Shown here: positions 1 to 8,384 of the stretch, piece by piece | Layout of the letters: each line of letters begins with the position of its first letter | Position numbering within the stretch: the stretch's first letter is position 1 | Program-made: the position numbers and the translations under genes | Notes under the pieces: model-generated | The model's database searches: none | Told to the model about the DNA's origin: nothing | The model's input: the letters and a program-made list of their open reading frames with translations, nothing else | From: Rubellimicrobium sp. | GTDB lineage: Bacteria > Pseudomonadota > Alphaproteobacteria > Rhodobacterales > Rhodobacteraceae | Direction: 5' to 3' | DNA length: 37,895 nucleotides | Assembly: GCA_020832515.1 (NCBI GenBank) | Contig: JAFIEN010000004.1 | Coordinates: 1 to 37,895 of the forward strand

Positions 1-546
1 CGGGTGATGACCACACGGTCGGGGCGCGAGATGAGCGTGCGGATGACCGCCGCCGGACGGTTCGGCTGGGTCAGCGACCGGCAGGGCTATCGCTACGAGG
101 CTGCGCAGGCGGACGGACGGCCCTGGCCCGCGATCCCGGAAAGTGTCCTGAGGGTCTGGCAGGCCGTCTCGGGATCGGCACGGGGGCCGGAATGCTGTCT
201 GATGAACCTTTATCGCGGGGCGGCAAGGATGGGGCTGCATCAGGATCGTGACGAGGCGGACCTTGCCTGCCCGGTGGTCTCGATCTCGTTGGGGGATGAG
301 GCGCTGTTCCGCATCGGCCATGTCGCACGCGGGGGCGATACGGAGTCCGTCTGGCTGCGGTCGGGTGATGTGGTGGTCATGGGCGGTGCAGCCCGGCTGA
401 TCCATCACGGGGTGGATCGGGTCCGGGCCGGATCGTCGCGGCTGCTGGACGGGGGTGGCCGGATCAACCTGACGCTGCGCGTCGTGACCCGGGCGCCCGC
501 GCTTCAGAAATTGCCGTCCAGCGTGCAGCAGCCCGACAGAACGTAA
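1..546 (+). CDS. alkB: AlkB-family 2-oxoglutarate/Fe(II)-dependent dioxygenase (5'-partial; N-terminus probably outside window)
   Basis: Reading frame open to the window edge; motifs ECCLMNLYRGAARMGLHQDRDEAD (HxD), SISLGDEALFRIG, GDVVVMGGAARLIHHGVDRV and RINLTLR typical of AlkB. Confidence 0.9.
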   Translation, partial: RVMTTRSGREMSVRMTAAGRFGWVSDRQGYRYEAAQADGRPWPAIPESVLRVWQAVSGSARGPECCLMNLYRGAARMGLHQDRDEADLACPVVSISLGDEALFRIGHVARGGDTESVWLRSGDVVVMGGAARLIHHGVDRVRAGSSRLLDGGGRINLTLRVVTRAPALQKLPSSVQQPDRT

Positions 547-1124
547 TTGCCGTCCGGCGCCTCGGTGAACAGCGTCGCGTGCCAGCCATAGCGCCGGTCC
601 GACATGCCGTCGGAACACTGGCCCTTTTCGACGATCAGCGTCCGTTCCAGCGTCGGCCCCTCTTCGAGCCGGGCAAGAAACCCGTTCTCGCCCACTGCCT
701 CGTGGACCCGGTTTAGGTCGCGGCGCATGTCACCCATCATCTCGAACTCGTCGCCGCGCGGATAAAGGCCGATGCGCCAGAAGGGTTCGGTGCCGATGCA
801 GGCCAGCGGGCGGGGCAGTTCATAGGGAAAGATGTCGGACCGCGCGAGGAAGCGCATGTTGACCCAGCCATTCCCCTCGGAGATGCCGACAAGGCCCCAG
901 GTGCCGTCGGGTGTGGTCTCGATCACCTCGATGTTGAAGGCATAGGCATAGAAGCTGTCGAGGATCGGCGCATTGGCGGATGGTTCGGCGCGGATGTTCA
1001 GCCGGTCGTCCTCGGCCACACCCGTCACCTCGAACTGGGCGGGGAAATCGGGTCTGCCGTCCTGGGCATGGGTCTGGACTGCCAGCATCGTCAGGCAAAG
1101 GGCAAGTGCGGCTGTTCGGTTCAT
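504..1124 (-). CDS. Secreted SH3-like domain protein with C-terminal GTEPFW-type (COG3650-like) domain
   Basis: ATG at 1124 followed by signal peptide MNRTAALALCLTMLAVQTHAQ; SH3-like segment LNIRAEPSANAPILDSF; CIGTEPFWRIGL motif. Confidence 0.75.
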   Translation of the reverse strand: MNRTAALALCLTMLAVQTHAQDGRPDFPAQFEVTGVAEDDRLNIRAEPSANAPILDSFYAYAFNIEVIETTPDGTWGLVGISEGNGWVNMRFLARSDIFPYELPRPLACIGTEPFWRIGLYPRGDEFEMMGDMRRDLNRVHEAVGENGFLARLEEGPTLERTLIVEKGQCSDGMSDRRYGWHATLFTEAPDGNYVLSGCCTLDGNF

Positions 1125-1942
1125 CTTCCGGCTCCCCAGGAAATGGATGCGTGTCTGCGGGTGTAGGATTCCGCCATGAAACCCAGCACGATCATGACCA
1201 TCGCAACGCCAAGCGGATAGCCGATCGAGGTGAAATTCGGATTGTAGTTCACAAAGACAAAGCCGCGGGCCTGGTCGATGATGTGAAACAGCGGATTCCA
1301 GGCGAAAAGCGGCAGGATATGCGCGGGCAGGCTGTTGGCCACGAACATCTTGCCCGATGCGATCATGTTGATCCGCGAATAGACCGAGGACCCGACCGTC
1401 ACGAATTCGGGAAACCACGGCTTGATCGCGGCAAAGACGATGCCCACCCCCACGCCCGACAGCCAGGACAGAAGCAGCATCCCCATCGCACCGGCGGGGT
1501 TGTCGATCACCACGGGTGTGACAAGGACGTGATAGAAGAACAGGATCACGAACAGCGACAGGAGCTGGATGTAGAGCGAACCTATGGCCGAGGCGCTGAT
1601 CGTGATGAAGGTGTTCAGCGGCGCGTGCTGCATCATCGACGAGGCCGGCCCCTCTGCCTTGACGACGGCGGCGACCGTCTTGATGTGCACCATGAAGACG
1701 AAGATGCCCGACATGATGTAGAGCAGGAAATCGCCCCGCAGCGCCGCGCCGCGAATGCCGATCAGCGCGAACATGAGATAGAAGGCCAGCACGAAGGTCA
1801 TCGTCTGGACGATGTTGAGAAACAGCCCCGCGACCGCGTTGCGATGCGTGCGGCGAATGTCGCGCACGATGCTGTGGTAGATCACCTCGAGCATCGCCAG
1901 CGCCGAGCGCATGGCCGATGGCGTCCGCCGGGTTTGGAACAT
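1121..1942 (-). CDS. ABC-2 type permease, capsular polysaccharide/polyol-phosphate export family (KpsM-like)
   Basis: MFQTRRTPSAMRSALAMLEVIYHSIVRDIRRTH... with six or so hydrophobic segments; ABC-2 permease pattern NPLFHIIDQARGFVFVNYNP. Confidence 0.85.
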   Translation of the reverse strand: MFQTRRTPSAMRSALAMLEVIYHSIVRDIRRTHRNAVAGLFLNIVQTMTFVLAFYLMFALIGIRGAALRGDFLLYIMSGIFVFMVHIKTVAAVVKAEGPASSMMQHAPLNTFITISASAIGSLYIQLLSLFVILFFYHVLVTPVVIDNPAGAMGMLLLSWLSGVGVGIVFAAIKPWFPEFVTVGSSVYSRINMIASGKMFVANSLPAHILPLFAWNPLFHIIDQARGFVFVNYNPNFTSIGYPLGVAMVMIVLGFMAESYTRRHASISWGAGR

Positions 1943-2165
1943 TCTGCCGCCCTGACCTTTGTTGCCCGCGTCCCGTGCGCGCGCCTTTGCCTGCAGGATC
2001 GCATGTATTTCTTGCCGATCCCTTGAGGCCGCAGCATAAGGGCCGCGCCTTGCGGGATCAACAACGGCGCAGCATCGGGTCACGGCCGCGCGCCGGTGAC
2101 CTTCGGTGGGGCGGATCCCGGGGCCGGCACATGCGCAGGACATCAGGCGGAAAGGGGCGGAACCC

Positions 2166-2968
2166 ATGAACCACGACAGGCTGACCGAGGTCATGCGCAG
2201 GCTGGCGCTCGAGGCGGGCGAGGTCATCATGCAGATCTACGCCGCCCCCGATTTCGACGTTCGCGCAAAGGGTGATGCCAGCCCCGTGACCGAGGCGGAC
2301 GAGGCTGCGGATGCGCTGATTTCGCGCGGCTTGCGGGCCGCCTTTCCCGAAGTGCCGCTTGTGACCGAGGAACAGGCGGCCACGCACGGGCAGACGCTTT
2401 CGAGGTTCCTGATCGTCGATCCGTTGGACGGCACGAAGGAATTCGTGCAACGGCGCGGCGATTTCACCGTCAACATCGCCTATGTCGAAAACGGTGTGCC
2501 GCTGCGGGGCGTTGTCTATGCACCGGCGAAAGGACGGCTCTTCTACACCAATGCCGTGGGCACCGCGGTCGAGGAGACGGGCGATCTCGACAAGGACAAG
2601 GCAGGGATCACCCGGCCCGTCACCGTATCTGTGCCCGACAATGACGCGCTGATGGTCGTGGCCTCGAAGTCGCATCGCGACGCTGCGACCGATGCCTACA
2701 TTGCGCGATACGCGGTGCGCGACATGACCAGCGCGGGAAGCAGCCTGAAGTTCTGCCTTGTCGCCACCGGCGAGGCCGACCTCTATCCGCGGCTGGGCCG
2801 GACGATGGAATGGGACACCGCAGCAGGCCATGCCGTGCTGCGGGGGGCGGGGGGACAGGTCGTGCGCTTCGACGATCACACGCCGCTGACCTATGGCAAG
2901 CCGGGGTTCGAAAACCCGCATTTCATTGCCCATGCGCCCGGCTGCATGCTGCGGCCTCCCGGCTGATG
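2166..2968 (+). CDS. cysQ: 3'(2'),5'-bisphosphate nucleotidase CysQ
   Basis: Inositol-monophosphatase-fold motifs: PVTEADEAAD, VTEEQ, FLIVDPLDGTKEFVQRRGDFTVNIAYVENG, GRTMEWDTAAGHAVLRGAGG. Confidence 0.92.
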
Positions 2969-3787
2969 GCAGCGGCCCCCATCACCCCCCGCGTCCTGAT
3001 CGCGATCCCGGCACGCTTCGCCTCGCAACGATACCCGGGCAAGCCGCTGGCCATGTTGCGCGGGGCCGACGGGCAGGCGCGGTCGCTGATCCGGCGGTCC
3101 TGGGAGGCGGCGATGAAGGTCAGCGGCGCGGCGCGCGTCGTGGTGGCGACCGACGATGACCGCATCGGCAGCCATGCCCGTGGCTTCGGGGCCGAGGTTG
3201 TCATGACATCGCCCACCTGTCGCAACGGCACCGAGCGCGTGGCCGAGGCGGTGGCGGCACTGGGCGGGGCGTTCGACATTGTCGTGAACCTGCAGGGCGA
3301 TGCGCCGCTGACCCCTGCGTGGTTCGTCGAGGCGCTTGTCGAGGCATTGGCGCAAAATCCGGCGATGGAGATGGCAACCCCGGTCCTGCGCACCAGCGGC
3401 GCAACGCTTGCCGGTTTCCTGCAGGACCGCCGCGCGGGCCGCGTGGGCGGTACGACGGCCGTCTTCGGCGTCGATGGCCGGGCGCTTTACTTCTCGAAGG
3501 AGGTGATCCCCTTCACCTCGCGGGATTACGCGGCCGACGCGCAAACCCCGGTCTGGCATCATGTGGGCGTCTATGCCTACCGCCCCGCCGCCCTGTCGCA
3601 CTACCCGACGCTGGACCCCGGCCCGCTCGAGACGCTGGAGGGTCTTGAACAGCTGCGGTTTCTCGAACACGGCCTGCCGGTTCTCTGCGTCGAGGTCGAC
3701 GCGCGCGGCCGCCCGTTCTGGGAGTTGAACAACCCCGAGGACGTGGCCCGGATCGAGGCGATGCTCGCCGAGGCCGGACTGACATGA
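2966..3787 (+). CDS. kdsB: 3-deoxy-manno-octulosonate cytidylyltransferase (CMP-Kdo synthetase)
   Basis: VLIAIPARFASQRYPGKPL, VVNLQGDAPL, YFSKEVIPF, HHVGVYAYRPAAL, LETLEGLEQLRFLEHG; ATGA overlap with cysQ. Confidence 0.92.
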   Translation: MAAAPITPRVLIAIPARFASQRYPGKPLAMLRGADGQARSLIRRSWEAAMKVSGAARVVVATDDDRIGSHARGFGAEVVMTSPTCRNGTERVAEAVAALGGAFDIVVNLQGDAPLTPAWFVEALVEALAQNPAMEMATPVLRTSGATLAGFLQDRRAGRVGGTTAVFGVDGRALYFSKEVIPFTSRDYAADAQTPVWHHVGVYAYRPAALSHYPTLDPGPLETLEGLEQLRFLEHGLPVLCVEVDARGRPFWELNNPEDVARIEAMLAEAGLT

Positions 3788-5136
3788 CGGAAGCGGGCGA
3801 AGGTGCTCAGGGCGACGGTGCTTGGGCGCAAATGTCCGAAAGCCGGCCTGCTGGCGGCATCCCCGTCTCGGTCATCGTCGTCAGCCGCGGCCGCCCGAAG
3901 GCGCTGCGCCGATGCCTCAGGGCGCTGTCCCAGCTGACCCATCCCCTGTTCGAGATCGTCGTCGTCGCCGATCCGGCCTCGCTCACCCTGCTGCGCGAAG
4001 AGCTTGAAGGCCGGGTCAAGTGGGCCCCCTGCGACCAGGCCAATATCTCGGCCGCGCGCAACATCGGCCTTCGCCTTGCGGCGGGCGATATCGTGGCATT
4101 CATAGACGATGACGCGGTGCCCGAGCCGACCTGGCTTTCCTGGCTCGCGGCCCCGTTCGAGCGGCCCGAGGTCGCGGCCGCAGGGGGCTTTGTGCTTGGC
4201 CGCAACGGATTGTCGTGGCAGTGGCAGGCCCGCGACGCCCGTCCCGACGCGCGCTGCCATCCGCTGCAGGTCGATCCGGCCACCGTCACCCTGCTGACCG
4301 GACGGCCCGGGCGGGCGATCAAGACCGAAGGCACCAACATGGCCTTCCGGCGCGAGGTTCTGGCCACGCTCGGCGGCTTCGACCCGGCCTTCCACTTCTA
4401 CCTCGACGAAACCGACCTGAACCTCCGTCTGGCCGAGACCGGACTTGCGACCGCCGTCGTGCCGATGGCCGTGGTTCACCACGGTTTCGCCGCCAGCGCG
4501 CGCAGGCGCGAGGACAGGGTGCCGCTCGACCTGCACGAGATCGGGGCAAGCCTTGCCGTCTTCCTGCGCAAGCATCGCCATCCCGATCCCGAATCGCGCT
4601 ATGCCGAGGAAGCGGCCGAGCAGCGTCGCAGGCTGGTCGCGCATATGGTCGCCGGGCGGATCGACCCGCGCGATGTGGGGCGCCTTCTGCAGGGCCTCCG
4701 CGAAGGCTGGGAAGAGGGGCAACTGCGCGAGATCCGCCGGCCGGGGGCCATCCCCCCTGCCGCCTCGCCCTTCATGCCCTGCCTTGCCCGCCCCGGCTTG
4801 CGCGGCCATCGGGTGCTGTCGGCGCGCGGCTGGCAGGCCCGGCGCGCGCGACGGCTTGCGGCCTCGCTTGCGGCCGAGGGGTATGTCGTCAGCCTTTATG
4901 TCCTGCGTCTGTCCGCAAGGCGCCACAACGTGGCCTATCACCCGGCGGGGTTCTGGCTCCAGACGGGCGACCTGTTCGGCAAGTCGCTCAGAACCGATCC
5001 GCAGTTGCGGTTCTGGTCCTTCGCCCGAAGGCTTGCACGCGAGATCGACCGGACCGAGGGGCTGCGCTGGCCCTGGCCCGACGGCCGGCCCGTTCCATCC
5101 GGTCCCGATGACGGGGATTGGACAGTCAAGGATTGA
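3784..5136 (+). CDS. Glycosyltransferase family 2 protein with C-terminal extension
   Basis: VSVIVVSRGRPKALRRCLRALSQ, NISAARNIGLRLAAGDIVAFIDDDAVPEPTWL, TEGTNMAFRREVLATLGGFDPAFHFYLDETDLNLRL; ATGA overlap with kdsB. Confidence 0.85.
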   Translation: MTEAGEGAQGDGAWAQMSESRPAGGIPVSVIVVSRGRPKALRRCLRALSQLTHPLFEIVVVADPASLTLLREELEGRVKWAPCDQANISAARNIGLRLAAGDIVAFIDDDAVPEPTWLSWLAAPFERPEVAAAGGFVLGRNGLSWQWQARDARPDARCHPLQVDPATVTLLTGRPGRAIKTEGTNMAFRREVLATLGGFDPAFHFYLDETDLNLRLAETGLATAVVPMAVVHHGFAASARRREDRVPLDLHEIGASLAVFLRKHRHPDPESRYAEEAAEQRRRLVAHMVAGRIDPRDVGRLLQGLREGWEEGQLREIRRPGAIPPAASPFMPCLARPGLRGHRVLSARGWQARRARRLAASLAAEGYVVSLYVLRLSARRHNVAYHPAGFWLQTGDLFGKSLRTDPQLRFWSFARRLAREIDRTEGLRWPWPDGRPVPSGPDDGDWTVKD

Positions 5137-5234
5137 TCGGGGACGGGGTTTTTGCCACGATCATGCCGTAGTTGGATGCAAAAAAATCGCTATCGGCACT
5201 CGTTCAGGGCGACGCAAAAGACAGGATCGACCCG

Positions 5235-6128
5235 ATGAAGATGAAAGTCACCAAGGCCGTCTTTCCCGTCGCGGGCATGGGCACACGCTTTCTTCCGGCA
5301 ACCAAGGCCGTGCCCAAGGAGATGATGACCCTCGTCGACCGGCCGCTGATCCAGTATGCCATCGACGAGGCCCGAGCTGCCGGCATCCGCGACTTCATCT
5401 TCGTCACTGCGCGCGGCAAGTCCGCGCTCGAGGATTACTTCGACGCCGCGCCGGAACTTGAGGCGACGCTGCGCAAGGCCGGCAAGGACGAGCTTCTGCA
5501 GACGCTCAAGGCGACCAACATGGATTCCGGGGCCATCGCCTATATCCGGCAGCACAAGGCCCTTGGCCTGGGGCACGCGGTGTGGTGTGCCCGCCGCCTG
5601 ATCGGGGACGAGCCCTTTGCCGTCATCCTGCCCGACGATGTGATCGCGGCCGAAAAGCCCTGCCTTCAGCAGATGGTCGAGGCCCATGCCGAAACCGGCG
5701 GTTGCATGGTCGCCGCGATGGATGTGCTGCCCGAACGCGCCCATGCCTATGGCGTACTTGATATCGGGCAGGATCTGGGTGAGCTGGTTTCGGTCCGGGG
5801 CATGGTCGAAAAGCCCGCCACGGGCACGGCACCGTCCAACCTTGCCGTGATCGGGCGCTATATCCTGACGCCCTCGGTGCTGCGCAACCTCAGTCAGATC
5901 AAGCCGTCGGCCGGTGGCGAACTGCAACTGACCGATGCCATCGCCGCCGAACTGGCGGATGGGCGCGACGTATTCGGTTTTCGCTTCCGGGGCGAGCGGT
6001 TCGACTGTGGCTCGAAGGCTGGCTTCCTGCAGGCCACCGTGGCATTCGGCCTGGCGCGACCCGATCTGAGGGATGAGCTTGGCGAGTACCTCCGCGCCCT
6101 CATCGCCCAGAGGGAGGCAGCGGAATAA
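5235..6128 (+). CDS. galU: UTP--glucose-1-phosphate uridylyltransferase
   Basis: MKMKVTKAVFPVAGMGTRFLPATKAVPKEMMTLVDRPLIQYAIDEA; GMVEKPATGTAPSNLAVIGRYIL; FDCGSKAGFLQATV. Confidence 0.95.
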   Translation: MKMKVTKAVFPVAGMGTRFLPATKAVPKEMMTLVDRPLIQYAIDEARAAGIRDFIFVTARGKSALEDYFDAAPELEATLRKAGKDELLQTLKATNMDSGAIAYIRQHKALGLGHAVWCARRLIGDEPFAVILPDDVIAAEKPCLQQMVEAHAETGGCMVAAMDVLPERAHAYGVLDIGQDLGELVSVRGMVEKPATGTAPSNLAVIGRYILTPSVLRNLSQIKPSAGGELQLTDAIAAELADGRDVFGFRFRGERFDCGSKAGFLQATVAFGLARPDLRDELGEYLRALIAQREAAE

Positions 6129-7330
6129 CAGCACCACCTTCCGACCCGCCCCCGGCGCGGCTTCTTGACCTGACCCGGTTGATCTCGCGGGCGGGGCGGG
6201 TGCTGACCGGGGTGGACCGGGTCGAACGGGCCTGGCTTGGGTGGCTGATTGCAGATCAAGTGCCCGTCTTCGGCCTGGTCCGCAGCGCAGCCGGCTTCAT
6301 TCTGCTCGATCGCGCGGGGATGGAGGCATTTGCCGCCAATCTGGACCGGCAGGACTGGGGGCGACCCGACCTTCTGTCACGCATGGCCTTGCGGCTGAGC
6401 ACGGCACGTCAGGCGGCCGAGAGCAGGGTCCGTGCCGTTGCCCGCGCGCGCTGTCTGCCGCCGGGGCTGGGCGGGATGCTGCGCCGGCATGTGCCGGCGG
6501 GTTTTGCCTATTTCAACATCGGACACAGCAACCTGACCGAGCGCGTCCTGTCGGTGATGAAGACGCTGCCGGGCACGCGGATCACGGTTCTGGTTCATGA
6601 CACGATCCCGCTCGACCATCCCGACTGGCAACGCGAGGGGACGGTCGCGGCCTTTGCCGCAAAGTTCGCCCGGGTCAGCCGTCATGCCGATCGCGTCATC
6701 GCCACGACCCGCGCGGCAAAGGCCGATCTGCAGCGCCATTTCGCAACGCTCGAGCGGTCGCCGGAGATCGTCGTCGCCCCGCTTGGCCATTCGCCCGCCA
6801 TCCCCGATCCCCATGCATTGCCTGCCGACCTGCGGTTCGACCCGCCCGTCTTCCTGTGCCTCGGCACGATCGAGCCGCGCAAGAACCACGCCTTGTTGCT
6901 CGATGTCTGGGACATGCTTCCCCGGGGGGCTGCGCAACTGGTGATCTGCGGCAGCAGGGGCTGGCGCTGCGAAGAGGTCTTCGCCCGGCTGGATGCCCGC
7001 CCGCCCGGCGTGATCGAGCTTTCGGGCCTGTCCGACGGTGCGGTGGCGGCGATCATGCGCCGCGCGCGCGCGCTACTCTTTCCCAGCCGGGCCGAGGGAT
7101 TTGGCCTGCCCCTGGTCGAATCCGCGGCAGCTGGCCTGCCCGTCCTGTGCAGCGACCTGCCGGTCTGCCGTGAAGTCATGGGACCGGCCGGGATTTACCT
7201 TGAGCCGACAAACGCTTATATCTGGGAACAAAATGTGAGGGCAGCCATCGACACCCCGCCGCCGACGCGGGCCTATCAGCCTCTGACCTGGGAGGCGCAT
7301 TTCAAGGTTGCGTTAAGCTTGGGGTGGTAA
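6125..7330 (+). CDS. Glycosyltransferase family 1/4 protein (start uncertain; possible ATA start at 6125, else TTG at 6179)
   Basis: FLCLGTIEPRKNHALLLDVWD, ELSGLSDGAVAAIMRRARALLFPSRAEGFGLPLVESAAAGLPVLCSDLPVCREVMG (GT-B motifs); in-frame ARLLDLTRLISRAGRVLTGVDRVE lies upstream of the ORF-track start. Confidence 0.8.
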   Translation: MTAPPSDPPPARLLDLTRLISRAGRVLTGVDRVERAWLGWLIADQVPVFGLVRSAAGFILLDRAGMEAFAANLDRQDWGRPDLLSRMALRLSTARQAAESRVRAVARARCLPPGLGGMLRRHVPAGFAYFNIGHSNLTERVLSVMKTLPGTRITVLVHDTIPLDHPDWQREGTVAAFAAKFARVSRHADRVIATTRAAKADLQRHFATLERSPEIVVAPLGHSPAIPDPHALPADLRFDPPVFLCLGTIEPRKNHALLLDVWDMLPRGAAQLVICGSRGWRCEEVFARLDARPPGVIELSGLSDGAVAAIMRRARALLFPSRAEGFGLPLVESAAAGLPVLCSDLPVCREVMGPAGIYLEPTNAYIWEQNVRAAIDTPPPTRAYQPLTWEAHFKVALSLGW

Positions 7331-7373
7331 ACCGCGTTTCGTATCGTTGGTCACGACCTTGTAGAGGTGACGA

Positions 7374-8384
7374 GTGAACGTCCTGAAGCGATATCGTCTG
7401 AGACTGCGGCGCAAGCGCTGGCGTCTGCGCGCCATGCGCAAGCGGCACGAATTGTCGGCCGTCTCGGACCGCACCTCGCTGATCCGGCCGGGGCAAATCC
7501 TCGTCTTCTCGACCTTCCGCAACGAGGATGTCCGCCTGCCGCACTTCCTGCGATATTACAGGGATCTGGGCGTCGATCACTTCCTCATGGTCGACAATGG
7601 CAGCGATGACGGCGGACGCGAATACCTTGCCGGCCAACCCGATGTCAGCCTCTGGACGACCGAGGCAAGCTACAAGCGTGCCCGGTTCGGTGTGGATTGG
7701 CTGAACGGGCTGCAATCGCGCTACGGCCACGGGCATTGGTGCCTTGTCGTGGATCCCGACGAACTGCTGGTCTATCCCTTCTGCGACACGCGACCGCTGC
7801 AGGCGCTGACGGACTGGCTTGATGCCTCGTCGATCAAGGCCTTCGGGGCGATGTTGCTGGACATGTATCCCAAGGGCCCGATCGACGAAGCCGTCTATCG
7901 GCGCGATGACGATCCGCTGACGGTCGCCTCATGGTTCGACGCGGGCAATTACATGATCTCGCGCAACTGGCGCTTCGGCAATCTCTGGATCCAGGGCGGC
8001 CCGCGCGCGCGCGTCTTCTTTCCCGACAAGCCGGCCCGCGCGCCTGCGCTGAACAAGATCCCGTTGGTGAAATGGAAGCGGCACTATGCCTATGACAGCT
8101 CCACCCATAACCTGCTGCCGCGCGGGCTGAACCTCGTTTATGACGAATGGGGCGGCGAAAAGGCGTCCGGCGTGCTCTTGCACACGAAATTCCTCAACAG
8201 TTTCACAACGAAGGCCGAAGAAGAACTGAAACGGCGGCAACATTATGCGGGAAGTCACGAATACCGCGCCTATGCCGCGACCCTGAAGGACAACCCGGAT
8301 CTCTGGTGCCGATGGAGCGAGAAATACATCAACTGGCGCCAGCTCGAGGTTCTGGGTCTCATGTCCAAGGGCAACTGGGCATGA
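7374..8384 (+). CDS. Glycosyltransferase family 2-like (Glyco_tranf_2_4 type) protein, GTG start
   Basis: ILVFSTFRNEDVRLPHFLRYYRDLGVDHFLMVDNGSDDGGREYL, WCLVVDPDELLVYP; SD-like GAGGTGAC before GTG. Confidence 0.8.
   Translation: MNVLKRYRLRLRRKRWRLRAMRKRHELSAVSDRTSLIRPGQILVFSTFRNEDVRLPHFLRYYRDLGVDHFLMVDNGSDDGGREYLAGQPDVSLWTTEASYKRARFGVDWLNGLQSRYGHGHWCLVVDPDELLVYPFCDTRPLQALTDWLDASSIKAFGAMLLDMYPKGPIDEAVYRRDDDPLTVASWFDAGNYMISRNWRFGNLWIQGGPRARVFFPDKPARAPALNKIPLVKWKRHYAYDSSTHNLLPRGLNLVYDEWGGEKASGVLLHTKFLNSFTTKAEEELKRRQHYAGSHEYRAYAATLKDNPDLWCRWSEKYINWRQLEVLGLMSKGNWA

Noticed and set aside
5172-5234. N-terminal extension of galU from ATG 5172
   Set aside because: The conserved GalU start is MKMKVTKAVFPVAG at 5235; the extension is low-information intergenic sequence.
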